Positions 34,540 to 44,329 are shown, numbered from the stretch's first letter. The stretch: DNA of 64,000 nucleotides from Odoribacter laneus YIT 12061 (GCF_000243215.1 NZ_JH594596.1:702871-766870), one strand, 5' to 3'. Numbers and translations: made by a program. The notes: generated by a model not told the origin, from the sequence alone.

Positions 34540-34604
34540 GCAGAGATATAAAACTTATGGATATATAGCTATAAATAGCCATTTTCTATTCTATGGGATT
34601 ACCG

Positions 34605-34612
34605 TAATTTTG
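34605..34612 (+). promoter_or_regulatory. -7 box of the HelD-like helicase gene
   Basis: TAATTTTG fits TAnnTTTG, 43 bases before the start codon. Confidence 0.5.
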
Positions 34613-34655
34613 CGCACGTTTTGGCTCTATTTTCATCTTTTAGCAACAAATTACT

Positions 34656-36707
34656 ATGGTGTTCAATCAAACAGAGAAGCAAGAAAGAAGCTATCTACAG
34701 CAAATAATCAGTCGGCTGAAGAAGATAATCAGCCATACTGATGCATCCGTGAAAGACCATGTTGATACATTGGCCGCGTATAAAGACTACCTTTGGAACA
34801 ATAAAGATATTGATCCGCACGAAATACGTTCCATGCGTGAAAGCATCCTGAATCATTTTGCCATAGGTGAAAGCGTAATCGACAAGCGTAAACGACTTGC
34901 CAAAATAGTGGATATTCCCTATTTCGGTCGGATCGATTTTCAGGAGAAAAACGAGAACTGTTCCGTAATCCCCGTCTACATTGGCATCCACACCTTTCAC
35001 GATTCTGAAAGCCGGACGACCTTAATTTACGATTGGCGAGCACCTATTTCGAGTATGTTCTATGATTACGAGTTGGGAGAAGCCTTTTATCAATCTCCAT
35101 GGGGAGAGGTAAAAGGGGATATTTCGTTGAAACGCCAGTATAGAATTCGGGATGGCAAAATGGAGTTTATGATCGAAAGTGCCCTGACCGTTCACGATGA
35201 TATTTTGCAAAAAGAATTAAGTTCCAATGCAGATGATAAAATGAAGAATATTGTCGCCACCATCCAACGAGAACAAAACCTAATAATCCGCAATGAAGAA
35301 TCCCGTACGCTAATCATTCAAGGTGTGGCAGGTTCGGGCAAAACTTCTATTGCCCTGCACCGCATCGCATATTTGCTGTATACTTTTAAGGACAGTATCT
35401 TTTCAAAAGACATTTTGATTATTTCCCCGAACAAGGTTTTTGCCGATTATATATCCAACGTCCTGCCCGAATTGGGAGAGGAAACCGTACCCGAAACCAG
35501 TATGGAACAGGTACTTTCCGAAGTGCTGGATCACAAATACAAATACCTGAGTTTCTTTGAGCAGGTGAACGAATTGCTGACAAAACCAGTCCCGGACTTT
35601 ATTGAACGAATACAATATAAATCCTCTTTTGATTTTATTTCAAGTTTGGATCGCTTCATTCTGCATATCGAAAATCACTACTTTAAGGCGGAAGATGTGA
35701 AACTGACCCAATATATCACCGTTCCGGCTGAATTTATCGAAGAGCAATTTCATCGTTTCAATCGCTATCCCATGCGCCAACGGTTTGAGGCTATGACAGA
35801 ATATATGCTTGATATGATGAAAGTACAATATGCTTTTACTGTGACGACTGCCGAAAGAAACTTCCTAAAAAAAGAGATAAAACGAATGTTTGCCGGAAAT
35901 AATGACCTGCAAGTCTATAAAGATTTCTTTGAATGGATGGGTAAGCCTGAGATGTTTAAGATGCGGAAGAACCGCACGCTTGAATATGCTGATTTAGCAC
36001 CAATAGCCTATCTGCATATTGCTTTGGAAGGAGGTACGAAAAACAGTGTCAAACATTTGTTGATAGATGAAATGCAGGATTATTCACCTATACAGTATAA
36101 GGTGATACAAAAATTATTCCCCTGCCGGAAAACCATACTGGGCGATGCAAGTCAGTCCGTCAATCCTTATGGTTCGTCTACTGCGGATATGATTCGGAAA
36201 GCTCTTGTTACGGGCGAGGTGATGAAGTTGTGTAAGAGTTACCGTTCCACCTGCGAGATCACTGATTTTGCACAGAAGATACGGATAAATACCGAACTTG
36301 AACCCGTTGCACGACATGGGGAGAAGCCGCATGTGCTACAATTTAATAATGAGAAAGAAGAGTTATCGGCTATTAAAGATTTAATTCTCACTTATCAGGC
36401 ATCCTTCTATAAATCATTGGGGATCATCTGCAAAACCGAATCGCAAGCCCGCGGAATGGTAGACAAATTACAAATTACTGATATTCATTTCCTGTCAAGC
36501 CAAAGTTCAGCTTTCGTGCAGGGTATTGTTATCACCTCTGCACACATGGCAAAGGGTTTGGAATTTGATGAGGTAATTATCCCACAAATAGATGATAAGA
36601 ATTATCATTCGGAGATCGACCGGAGTATGCTGTATGTGGCAACAACGAGGGCAATGCACCGTTTAACGCTGACATATAGCGGATTAAAGCGCACGCCATT
36701 CATCTAA
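34656..36707 (+). CDS. helD: HelD-like RNA polymerase recycling ATPase (UvrD/Rep fold)
   Basis: A 683-residue SF1 protein of the HelD type. A coiled-coil N-terminal arm precedes the HelD marks DIPYFGRIDF and YDWRAPISSMFYDYELGEA. Walker A is GVAGSGKTS (223-231); LLIDEMQDYSPIQYKVIQKL is the Walker B region; TYRSTCEI-type motif IV is seen as CKSYRSTCEITDFAQKI; VITSAHMAKGLEFDEVIIPQ and MLYVATTRAMHRLTLTYS are motifs V and VI. Known HelD frees stalled RNA polymerase, in some species with antibiotic resistance. Confidence 0.9.
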   Translation: MVFNQTEKQERSYLQQIISRLKKIISHTDASVKDHVDTLAAYKDYLWNNKDIDPHEIRSMRESILNHFAIGESVIDKRKRLAKIVDIPYFGRIDFQEKNENCSVIPVYIGIHTFHDSESRTTLIYDWRAPISSMFYDYELGEAFYQSPWGEVKGDISLKRQYRIRDGKMEFMIESALTVHDDILQKELSSNADDKMKNIVATIQREQNLIIRNEESRTLIIQGVAGSGKTSIALHRIAYLLYTFKDSIFSKDILIISPNKVFADYISNVLPELGEETVPETSMEQVLSEVLDHKYKYLSFFEQVNELLTKPVPDFIERIQYKSSFDFISSLDRFILHIENHYFKAEDVKLTQYITVPAEFIEEQFHRFNRYPMRQRFEAMTEYMLDMMKVQYAFTVTTAERNFLKKEIKRMFAGNNDLQVYKDFFEWMGKPEMFKMRKNRTLEYADLAPIAYLHIALEGGTKNSVKHLLIDEMQDYSPIQYKVIQKLFPCRKTILGDASQSVNPYGSSTADMIRKALVTGEVMKLCKSYRSTCEITDFAQKIRINTELEPVARHGEKPHVLQFNNEKEELSAIKDLILTYQASFYKSLGIICKTESQARGMVDKLQITDIHFLSSQSSAFVQGIVITSAHMAKGLEFDEVIIPQIDDKNYHSEIDRSMLYVATTRAMHRLTLTYSGLKRTPFI

Positions 36708-37354
36708 TTTTTTTGCTTACTTTATTGCTAGAGATTCACTCCTATATTTACCGCCATGCGAACGGATGATTAACGAATTCAAGATGAAAGAGAGTAAAAT
36801 TCTATATCTGTCACCTTTACTTTCCCCATACATTAAAATGTATAAGACTTCATTATCACTTCCCTATATAGCTACATTTGGCTATATCAGGATTCACACA
36901 TTTATCTGTCAATATCTCGTTTCGGTAATTTATATTTATTAGATCTTTAGCTTGATGAGAAAAATAAAAATATATAATTTAGCAAAAAAAATGATAGACG
37001 ATTAATGAAGACGTTTTTTGTATAGATTATAAAGATATCAAGAAGTATCACAATTTGAAAAAGTGTGAAAATGTGCTTGTGATTAGGAGGCTAAAATTTA
37101 TTCATTTTTAATGGAATACTCTTTAAGAGTAGCTGAAGGACAGCCGAAAGAAGAGCATAAAAGCCAAGTTATGAACAATTAAAATACTTTGAAGTATTTA
37201 AAAATCATTTGAATAACAGTAGGTAATAAACTCTGTCGTTCAGTTATTTGTGATTACTTCGAATGAGGAAGAGAGGGATTCATGCATAAAAATGGCATAA
37301 ATCCAGGCTGACATTCCGGGGGTTTATAATGTAAATTATTTCAGGCTGTATTTT
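36708..37354. other. 647-base gap without a gene
   Basis: A+T-rich. No coding frame, tRNA or IS end was found. Small inverted repeats are present (TACTCTTTAAGAGTA near 37117 and ATACTTTGAAGTAT near 37182). The purpose of the stretch is not clear. Confidence 0.4.
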
Positions 37355-38050
37355 ATGAGAAAGAAAAACAACAATAACTGGAGAGGATTAGGTTTGGTCC
37401 CTTATATAAGGGAATTATCTATTGTAATTATTGGGGTATTGATAACGCTTTTGATTACCAATATTCTATCTGATAGAGCCAAGCAGGCAGAGGTAAAAAG
37501 GGCGTTGACGCTTGTTAAAATAGAATTGGAAGAAAATCTGCATCAGATCGAGTGGGCACAGCAGAAATGGGAAACCGAACAGAGGATATATGGTCTTATA
37601 CGACAAAATATGGATCATATAGAGAATATTGCGGTTGATACCCTCTGGAAATATAGAAAAGTCATTGGGGATAAACACTCTTTGGCTATAGTTACCGATT
37701 CGTATGAAGTGCTTAAATCGTCCCTTTTGATGCAGTATATAAAAGATAAAGATTTTTTGAGTGAATTATCGAAGACGTACGGAATCATCGGATTGATCAG
37801 TCGTAAACTGAATAATTATTCCAATATTAAAGGAAATGGAATAGATCATATGATAAACAGTATAGATAAAAATAACCTTGAAAAATGGACAAACGGTACT
37901 GTTTATGATTTTTACAATATACCTCTCCGTGATAATGCTTTCAGGTTGTTCGTTTATACCGGAAATTCGTTGATTTCTATAGAGGAGTTTGAAGAATGTA
38001 AAAGCAAAACGGCATCTCTGATTAACGAGATAAAAAAGCAGGGGTATTGA
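37355..38050 (+). CDS. one-TM protein, paralogue A
   Basis: A 231-residue protein with one membrane span (LSIVIIGVLITLLITNIL, residues about 22-40) and a large domain that begins KQAEVKRALTLVKIELEENL. It looks like DUF6090-type proteins. The same layout and motifs (span, then VxxxLxLVKxELxxN, then TDSYEVLKSSLLMQYIKDKD) recur at 39248-39949 and 40175-40885. Function unknown. A strong terminator follows. Confidence 0.72.
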   Translation: MRKKNNNNWRGLGLVPYIRELSIVIIGVLITLLITNILSDRAKQAEVKRALTLVKIELEENLHQIEWAQQKWETEQRIYGLIRQNMDHIENIAVDTLWKYRKVIGDKHSLAIVTDSYEVLKSSLLMQYIKDKDFLSELSKTYGIIGLISRKLNNYSNIKGNGIDHMINSIDKNNLEKWTNGTVYDFYNIPLRDNAFRLFVYTGNSLISIEEFEECKSKTASLINEIKKQGY

Positions 38051-38078
38051 ATTATTACCTCGTCCCCAAGGTCTATTT

Positions 38079-38114
38079 TTACACATTAGGGACGTGCCCT
38101 AATGTGTAATTTTT
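38079..38114 (+). terminator. terminator after paralogue A
   Basis: Perfect 13-bp stem TTACACATTAGGG (38079-38091) with CCCTAATGTGTAA (38097-38109), loop ACGTG, then a T-run. Confidence 0.85.
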
Positions 38115-38359
38115 CATATTTTAGATGTGCCTTCCGTTTGCCTTCTTATTTGAGATAAGTTTTACTTTAAAAGACTTCTTTCGTTTTATTGACTTTACAA
38201 ATATTTTATATTTTCCTGGATAAAAATACTGCTCCTTATATTATTCATAAGATTGATATTTTTACATATTCTTACCTAAAGAAATCGAGGTATCGTCAAG
38301 GGGAACTTTCTGCCAATACGAAATTTCGGGTGATCAAAGAAAAATCCTCGGGACGTATT
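38115..38359. other. 245-base gap without a gene
   Basis: A+T-rich spacer between the terminator and the end of the arginase-family gene; nothing recognisable. Confidence 0.4.
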
Positions 38360-39238
38360 CTATTTTAGCAAAGGCAATTGATGTAACATGTTTTTAATCC
38401 GGATTGCTGTACGAGGCATTGGCTCTGCGACAGTTAAACCGACCAATTCTTTTTCCGCTGCAATATCGTTTATTACTCGGATGACTTCTTCCATTTTCAT
38501 TCCATCAGGATCCGTACCCACAGCAGCGATAATTTCAGTAGGATCGAGTACGTCCATATCGAAATGAATAACCACTTTCGATGCTCCGCATGCTTTTAAC
38601 CAAACCTTGATGGCGTCACTGTTTTGGGAGACATCTTTAGGCGAAAGATACTTTATTCCATATTGCTCCTGCCGGATTTTGATTTCTTCCCGTTCCCAAT
38701 TCCGTAATCCTACAAGCAATATCTTTGACGCGTCGATTTTTGCCGGTAATTCGGCCATAATCTTTTTATCACCCAGACCCATACAGGCTGTTATAGCCAT
38801 TGCATGATAGCCGGAATAAACATCACCGGGCAAGGTGATATCGGGATGGGCATCGAGCCAAATCACGGCTACATCATGAGGGTACTTTGCAGCAAGATAA
38901 GTAAACGGTACTACACTGACTGAACATTCTCCACCAAATGTTACTATTTTATCGGGTTTGCTAATCTGCAACATACCCAGTGCAACCTTTGTTTGCTTGA
39001 CAATCACCTCCCGGTCCAGTATACCGTCTGTTTCTTTGCGTTCAACCGTATCAGTAGAGATAGGAACTGTCAGCGTTTCCTGTCCATTGGCCGGAGCCAG
39101 GAAATTTAATAATTGAGCTCCCAGGGTATACCCTCTCGATGCATTTTCCGGATTTTTTACTTCTGTAATCCAATGGGCAATGTCACCGCCTTGCCATTGC
39201 GGGTAAATCAAACGAATTGTTGTTACTTCTTTTTTCAT
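38360..39238 (-). CDS. arginase/agmatinase-family hydrolase
   Basis: A 292-residue ureohydrolase. Metal-binding motifs are FGGECSVS (102-107), IWLDAHPDI (127-134) and VIHFDMDVLDP near residue 225. The His of the usual GGDHS motif is replaced by Cys, and the Asp before it by Glu; the other four metal ligands are kept. Cys at that place is seen in some distant members, so activity on an unknown guanidino compound is possible. It lies 9 bases after paralogue B in the same direction. Confidence 0.85.
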   Translation of the reverse strand: MKKEVTTIRLIYPQWQGGDIAHWITEVKNPENASRGYTLGAQLLNFLAPANGQETLTVPISTDTVERKETDGILDREVIVKQTKVALGMLQISKPDKIVTFGGECSVSVVPFTYLAAKYPHDVAVIWLDAHPDITLPGDVYSGYHAMAITACMGLGDKKIMAELPAKIDASKILLVGLRNWEREEIKIRQEQYGIKYLSPKDVSQNSDAIKVWLKACGASKVVIHFDMDVLDPTEIIAAVGTDPDGMKMEEVIRVINDIAAEKELVGLTVAEPMPRTAIRIKNMLHQLPLLK

Positions 39239-39247
39239 ATGGGGGGA

Positions 39248-39949
39248 TTACTTATATTCCTCTATTGATTGTATGGTGGCATCTATCTCATCTAATAAAG
39301 AATCAAAGGCTTCGGGTGTTACAATGTTGGGAATCTGGACCAATAAATTATACCCTTCGTTTGTTGTCAACAAATAGTTCCACAACAAGTCGTAAGAAAG
39401 CTTTTGAGTAAAGAGCTGTGCGATTTTGGGATTTTTATCCAATTGTTCGTTTTTTTCTTTTTTTAAATTTTGATAATTGGTGTACAATATATCGGCTACC
39501 TTTATAGAAGCATAAGCCTGAATAATACTTAATCCTAATTTCTTGTCTTTTATTTGTGGAAAGAGTAGTGAATTCTTCATCAGTTCCAACGCATTTGTAG
39601 TAAAAGTGATAAAAGAGGTTTGGAAAGGCAGATTGGAATAATAATTCAATGAATCTTTCGATACAGAAGAGAGATGATCCTTATTTTTCAATAGAAACTG
39701 CGAAGCATGTATTTCCGCTTCTATTCTTTGTTTCCCGTATAAAATTGTGTTTCTGTTCGTCTGTAACTCTGATTTTACTAACTGAAGGGTGTTTTGTACA
39801 TCGCGTTGTGTATTCCGTTCTTTAATCCAGGCGTTTCCCATAAAAGTGAGCATAATACCTAGTATTACGGCCGTAAAATTGCATGCGAAATCCCCCCATC
39901 TTCGATTGGTAAAGAGAAATTTTATTTTTTTCTGCCACATTGTTTTCAT
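39248..39949 (-). CDS. one-TM protein, paralogue B
   Basis: A 233-residue protein, likely one span (FACNFTAVILGIMLTFMGNA) and then the paralogue pattern QRDVQNTLQLVKSELQTNRN and TNALELMKNSLLFPQIKDKK. It probably shares a message with the arginase-family gene. Function unknown. Confidence 0.72.
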   Translation of the reverse strand: MKTMWQKKIKFLFTNRRWGDFACNFTAVILGIMLTFMGNAWIKERNTQRDVQNTLQLVKSELQTNRNTILYGKQRIEAEIHASQFLLKNKDHLSSVSKDSLNYYSNLPFQTSFITFTTNALELMKNSLLFPQIKDKKLGLSIIQAYASIKVADILYTNYQNLKKEKNEQLDKNPKIAQLFTQKLSYDLLWNYLLTTNEGYNLLVQIPNIVTPEAFDSLLDEIDATIQSIEEYK

Positions 39950-40174
39950 GGTATTATTTGTTTAGGTATAATCAGTCACTCGAAAATTACGGCCCCATCC
40001 TATGATTCTTATGTAAAAAGCCAGCTGATTATTTCAACCTGAATTTATACGTTTTTTTCCACCTGTTTTTAACGATAAATCCTCACTAAGCCTTTCTGTC
40101 TAATTACAGAGTTTCGATAAAAAACTTTCTATTACTACGCTATAAGCAGTGACCTTTAAAACTTCTGTTTAAAA

Positions 40175-40885
40175 TTAATATTTTTCTTCTAGAATACAAA
40201 TCTGTTGATTTAAGTTTTGATCCAGTTTTTCCAATTCCTGCCAATTTAAAAAACTGGGAACGATTACCACGTAATTGAGGAAAGAAGGTTGATTCATCAG
40301 GTAGGATACATTGTCAAAAAAATTATCTTTTTTATTTAAAGTTTGAATAAGATCTTCTTTTTTTCTGGAAAAGAAGAGATCCTGAAGGGTTTTTTCTTTT
40401 AACGAATAATAATTATTAATATTTTTTTGCATGTTTTCTAGTCGGCAATATACTTGTAATATATTCTGCAACAACTGTTTATCGGAAATGTATTGCATTA
40501 GCGAAGAACCTTTCAATACTTCTAATGCATCGTTTCTATAATGGAAATTAGTTAAATTAGAGAAGAATTTTTTATAGGTATATAAAGTATCTGCCGGAAT
40601 ACCTGAAAGAACCAGGTTATTCTCTATCAGCAATAAACTCATATGTATATCTTGATTTGTCAGCATTTTTATCCCTTGCAGGGCTTCACGGTTATACTGC
40701 AATTCTTTTGTTACCAATTGCATGGTTGAGCGCACTTCTTGTTGACGGGCGTGTTGTGTAATTAAAGCACTTCCCCAGAAGGTAACGATCACCCCTCCGG
40801 CCACAATACTGAACTGGCGAAGATAATCTCTTACTCTGTATTTTTTAATGAAGGGTCTGACTGTGTTCCAATTTAACTTTTTCAT
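40175..40885 (-). CDS. one-TM protein, paralogue C
   Basis: A 236-residue protein from ATG 40885 (MKKLNWNTVRPFIKKYRVRD); an in-frame ATG at 40915 would add ten residues. It has one span (FSIVAGGVIVTFWGSALI), then VRSTMQLVTKELQYNREALQ and NDALEVLKGSSLMQYISDKQ. It is closest in pattern to paralogue A (LKxSxLMQYIxDK). Function unknown. Confidence 0.72.
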   Translation of the reverse strand: MKKLNWNTVRPFIKKYRVRDYLRQFSIVAGGVIVTFWGSALITQHARQQEVRSTMQLVTKELQYNREALQGIKMLTNQDIHMSLLLIENNLVLSGIPADTLYTYKKFFSNLTNFHYRNDALEVLKGSSLMQYISDKQLLQNILQVYCRLENMQKNINNYYSLKEKTLQDLFFSRKKEDLIQTLNKKDNFFDNVSYLMNQPSFLNYVVIVPSFLNWQELEKLDQNLNQQICILEEKY

Positions 40886-40915
40886 GCTTAATTTAATAAA
40901 CGAAAGAAATGACAT

Positions 40916-41331
40916 TCTGCTTTTTCTAGGTTGTAAAATTACTCTTTTCCTGAAATATAGAACATTTACCGGACCAAAATAGAAGGGGAGTTTTGATAAT
41001 GAATAAATTTGAGGCTTTAAATTCCTACAAACATTTGGGTAAATGGCGAGATTTAGTGCTTGATGGATGTTTATCCGAAGCTTCAGAAGGAAACGGGAAT
41101 TCCATAATGAAAGAGAGGACTGATTTAGGTAGAAAATAAATTTCTATCCTTTAAATCCGGTTTTACACTTGCTGTACTTTTTATGTGGGTTTCCGGCCAA
41201 TATGTTTCTCCGGCATGCCCTCGGACTGTAAAACCAATAAAGGCATAACAAATACCTGAGGATTATTTATAGGGTGACAGCAGAGTCCTCGTAATAATTG
41301 GAGAATCGGAATAATACGATAAATATTTTAT
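40916..41331. other. 416-base gap without a supported gene
   Basis: A 46-codon frame at 40999-41139 has no support beyond being open. No promoter box or hairpin stands out. Confidence 0.4.
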
Positions 41332-41940
41332 CTAATGCTCTTTGGTGAATTTCACTAAACCGTTCTTACTGAAGTCGTACGAGGCTTCTATTCGTTCCGG
41401 AGTATCCGCTTGTAATAATAACAATAATTCGCGGGTAAATTCCAAATAGCCCGTTCCGTTGGCTGTCACGATATTTTTATCGCTGACGGCTTGTTCTTCC
41501 CGGTATCCGGCTTCATTCGTGTAGCGTTCCCCTCCCCACAATTTCAATTGCGGAAGCGTATTTCCCGTATGGTTTACCTGATTCAGGAAACCGTGGGCTG
41601 CCAGAAAGGAAGCGGCATTACAAATAGCTCCTACAATCTTCCCGCGCTGGAGAGCGTCTTGTACGAGAGGTACTACCTGTTCCGCTTCAGGGGATTGCCA
41701 TTGCATTCCGCCAATCAATATCAATGCGGCATAATCCTTGGGCATGGTTTGAAAACTGTAATCAGGCAATGTCTGAAATCCGCCCAACGAACGTACCTTA
41801 TTTAAAGTGGGAGCAAGAGTATAAGCGGTAAATTTAACCTCACTACCCGGCATCACTCCGGCATTTAGCGAAGAGGCCAGAAAGGCTCCTTCCCAGTCCG
41901 CATAATCATTTAACAAAAGAAATAATACTTTTTGTTTCAT
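41332..41940 (-). CDS. DJ-1/PfpI family protein
   Basis: A 202-residue protein of the DJ-1/PfpI class. The start at 41940 (MKQKVLFLLLNDYADWEGAF) is preferred over the longer frame at 41961. Core motifs: LILIGGMQW, the nucleophile elbow VGAICNAASFLAAHG with the reactive Cys, and TANGTGYLEFTRELLLLL near the end. Members act as glyoxalases, amidases or chaperones. A close relative with a frameshift lies at 61456-62048. Confidence 0.85.
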   Translation of the reverse strand: MKQKVLFLLLNDYADWEGAFLASSLNAGVMPGSEVKFTAYTLAPTLNKVRSLGGFQTLPDYSFQTMPKDYAALILIGGMQWQSPEAEQVVPLVQDALQRGKIVGAICNAASFLAAHGFLNQVNHTGNTLPQLKLWGGERYTNEAGYREEQAVSDKNIVTANGTGYLEFTRELLLLLQADTPERIEASYDFSKNGLVKFTKEH

Positions 41941-42134
41941 CGTTTTTTTTTGATAGCACAAATTTATAATATTCCGGCTGAAATCAATGATATTGACAAT
42001 TTATTCTGATCAGGATTTTATTATTTACATGAGTCATATGTCGATGTATTTTGATAAACCTCCCTATCTATAGCTCTTTTATTAGAACATCCTCCTTTGT
42101 TCCTGGGCATTACTTGTAAATTTAAAAAAATAAA

Positions 42135-42166
42135 TTTGGATGTTTCCACTAGGTAACATATATTTG
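42135..42166 (+). promoter_or_regulatory. promoter and operator of the TetR gene
   Basis: TTTG (42135-42138), 20 bases, TATATTTG (42159-42166) is a near-perfect Bacteroides promoter. The spacer is filled by the partial palindrome ATGTTTCCACTAGGTAACAT (42140-42159), which recurs at 43006-43025. A repressor bound there would block the promoter. Confidence 0.78.
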
Positions 42167-42181
42167 TGTCCGAATAGAGAC

Positions 42182-42811
42182 ATGAAAATGAAAGGAAAAA
42201 ATATAATCACGGAAAGAGACCGGCAGGCAACCGAAAGGCGGTTATTAAAGACAGTAGGAGAGATGATAGCCGAAAACGGCTTTGAAAAAATTGGTATCAA
42301 TGCGGTAGCCAATTGTTCCGGAGTTTCCAAAGTCTTAATATATCGCTATTTCGGTTCAGTAGAAGGACTTATGGCAGCTTATATACGACAGCATGATTTT
42401 TGGATTAATTTTTCTTTGGAACTTCCTGATCGTTCCCAATTGCCTTTATTTTTGAAAACAATGTTCCGCAGGCAGATTGAACAATTGCGAAGTAATCCTG
42501 TTTTAAAAAGACTTTATCGCTGGGAACTGTCTTCTGAGAATGAAATGATTGTAAAAATAAGGGAGCAACGGGAAAGAACCGGTTTAAAGCTGATTGAAAA
42601 AGTCAGTCGCCTGACAGGTTTTCCAGAAAAAGAGATAGCTGTAATGGCGTCTATCCTGACGGCTTCTATTACTTATTTGGTTATGTTAGAGGAATTTTGT
42701 CCAGTCTATAACGGGATTGCCCTCGACGGCGACTCTGGTTGGGAACAGATTAACGAGGGAATAGAAACGTTAATTGATAAAATTTTTGCAGATGATCGGA
42801 AAAAGCATTGA
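42182..42811 (+). CDS. TetR-family transcription regulator
   Basis: A 209-residue repressor. The N-terminal helix-turn-helix is AENGFEKIGINAVANCSGVS followed by KVLIYRYFGSVEGLMAAY. The C-terminal helical ligand domain is of no known type. The start at 42182 lies 16 bases after the -7 box; the earlier in-frame ATG at 42140 is inside the operator. It probably represses itself and the lipoprotein-porin operon through the shared 20-bp site. Confidence 0.88.
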   Translation: MKMKGKNIITERDRQATERRLLKTVGEMIAENGFEKIGINAVANCSGVSKVLIYRYFGSVEGLMAAYIRQHDFWINFSLELPDRSQLPLFLKTMFRRQIEQLRSNPVLKRLYRWELSSENEMIVKIREQRERTGLKLIEKVSRLTGFPEKEIAVMASILTASITYLVMLEEFCPVYNGIALDGDSGWEQINEGIETLIDKIFADDRKKH

Positions 42812-43005
42812 TTTTCGGAGGTTGTTCTGTATTTCCCCGGTATTTTTGTCGGATTTGATATAAACATGCTGTATTTTCGATAAGAATAGTATAATTTTCC
42901 AAAATTTGAAAGTAAGCTTACTCACAAAGACAGAAGAAAATAAATTTTATCCTACTGATACCTACTTGAGGTAAAGAATTATGATTATAAATTTTTTTAA
43001 TCCAA

Positions 43006-43025
43006 ATGTTCCTATCTGGTAACAT
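43006..43025 (+). promoter_or_regulatory. second copy of the TetR operator
   Basis: ATGTTCCTATCTGGTAACAT matches the site at 42140-42159 in both arms (ATGTT-CC and GGTAACAT). It lies 23 bases before the lipoprotein start. Confidence 0.72.
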
Positions 43026-43047
43026 ATAATAAATTAACAAAGTAAAC

Positions 43048-43767
43048 ATGAAAAAAATGGGATTATTGACCTTGATTTATTTATTACTCCTTTATGCTTG
43101 TCAGACAGAATTGCTTGAATACGAAGGAGGGGATGTACAAATACGTATAGAGAAGGGGGAAGAATGGTTACATGATTTTCCGGTGGTTTTAGGGATTAAA
43201 AAGAAAAATCCGCCTCAGCTTGCCATTTGGTTAGAGGACACCGCGGGAAACTATTTTTCGACAGTTTATGTTACTCATAAAATAGCCACGCAGTCCTGGA
43301 GGATTGCGGGAGGAAACCGTCGGAAAGAAGCTTTGCCGCACTGGTGCTATACCCGTGGAGTAAAATACGACGATGGACTGTATTTGCCAACCAAGAGGTG
43401 TCCTTTGGCGGATGGTATTTCCGGAGCTACGCCTCAGGGAGACTTTGAGGTAAAACTTCGTCCGAAAGATCTATCAAAGCGGTTTGTTGTAAAAATAGAG
43501 CTCAATCATTCTACAGATTTCAATGATTTTTATCCCAAATCTGCTAGGGAGGGGGAAACAAACTATTCCGGGGGGAAGGAGGGGAGCGGACAACCGGCAA
43601 TCGTGTATGCAGCTTTTGTGGATTTATTGTCTGGTGAAAAAGTATTTGAAGCATTTCTTGTCGGTCACAGTAGTCCGGACGGCAGTTCTGGTAAAATCGA
43701 TAAAGACCTGTCCGGCTTGACCACTGCTCTTCATATTATAAAACGCATAACAGTAAACATCCGATGA
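43048..43767 (+). CDS. DUF2271-like lipoprotein
   Basis: A 239-residue lipoprotein with signal peptide and lipobox LLLLYAC (Cys about residue 18). The mature part has QLAIWLEDTAGNYFSTVYVT, then LPHWCYTRGVKYDDGLYLPT and DGISGATPQGDFEVKLR, as in DUF2271 proteins. It overlaps the following porin-like gene by 4 bases and is preceded by the TetR operator. Confidence 0.72.
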   Translation: MKKMGLLTLIYLLLLYACQTELLEYEGGDVQIRIEKGEEWLHDFPVVLGIKKKNPPQLAIWLEDTAGNYFSTVYVTHKIATQSWRIAGGNRRKEALPHWCYTRGVKYDDGLYLPTKRCPLADGISGATPQGDFEVKLRPKDLSKRFVVKIELNHSTDFNDFYPKSAREGETNYSGGKEGSGQPAIVYAAFVDLLSGEKVFEAFLVGHSSPDGSSGKIDKDLSGLTTALHIIKRITVNIR

Positions 43768-44288
43768 AAAAATACATCTTTTTATCCCTGATTATTTTTA
43801 TTGTTTTGGGGACAAAAGCACAACGGGGAGGGCATTTCATTTTTGGTACTACTATCGGAACAGGAATTGCCCTGAGTACACCGGAATCTACACCTTTTAC
43901 TTGGTCGCTATTAGGATATTATTCTATCGGCAGACGATTTTCTGCAGGCATAGGAACGGGTTTATCTTTTTACGAAAAAACATTAATACCTTTATTTATT
44001 ACCGCAAAATTCACCCTATTACCTCCCCGGAAATTTACGCCCTATCTGGAATGTGGTGCAGGCTACAGTTTTGCTCCTGACCCCAATGCCAACGGGGGAT
44101 TTTATCTGAATCCTTCTGTCGGTTTACAATATACCCTTCGGGAAAATAAAAAAATATTTTTGGCATTGGGGTACGAGCTGCAAAAACTGGAACGCCTGAA
44201 AAACTACGAAAATTCCCTTTTTAGGGCTGAATTCGCAGAAAAACTACGTCATCATTCTATTTCGATAAAAGTCGGATTTTTGTTCTAG
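43764..44288 (+). CDS. small outer-membrane beta-barrel protein
   Basis: A 174-residue protein with signal peptide ending GTKAQ. The mature protein is a chain of amphipathic strands (FSAGIGTGLSFYEKTLIPLF, FTPYLECGAGYSFAPDPNAN) and ends in Phe (SIKVGFLF), as small Bacteroidete porin-like barrels do. Coupled to the lipoprotein gene by ATGA. Confidence 0.75.
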   Translation: MKKYIFLSLIIFIVLGTKAQRGGHFIFGTTIGTGIALSTPESTPFTWSLLGYYSIGRRFSAGIGTGLSFYEKTLIPLFITAKFTLLPPRKFTPYLECGAGYSFAPDPNANGGFYLNPSVGLQYTLRENKKIFLALGYELQKLERLKNYENSLFRAEFAEKLRHHSISIKVGFLF

Positions 44289-44329
44289 GAGGTTGAGGAA
44301 ATTATTTTTTGGAAATATATAGCTAGAAT

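Noticed and set aside
36708..37354. Possible tRNA or small RNA in the 647-base gap
   Set aside because: No cloverleaf, terminator or clear promoter could be found by eye; only short palindromes.
40999..41139. 46-codon open frame MNKFEALNSYKHLGKWRDLV...
   Set aside because: No neighbour context, promoter or family resemblance; likely chance in an A+T-rich gap.
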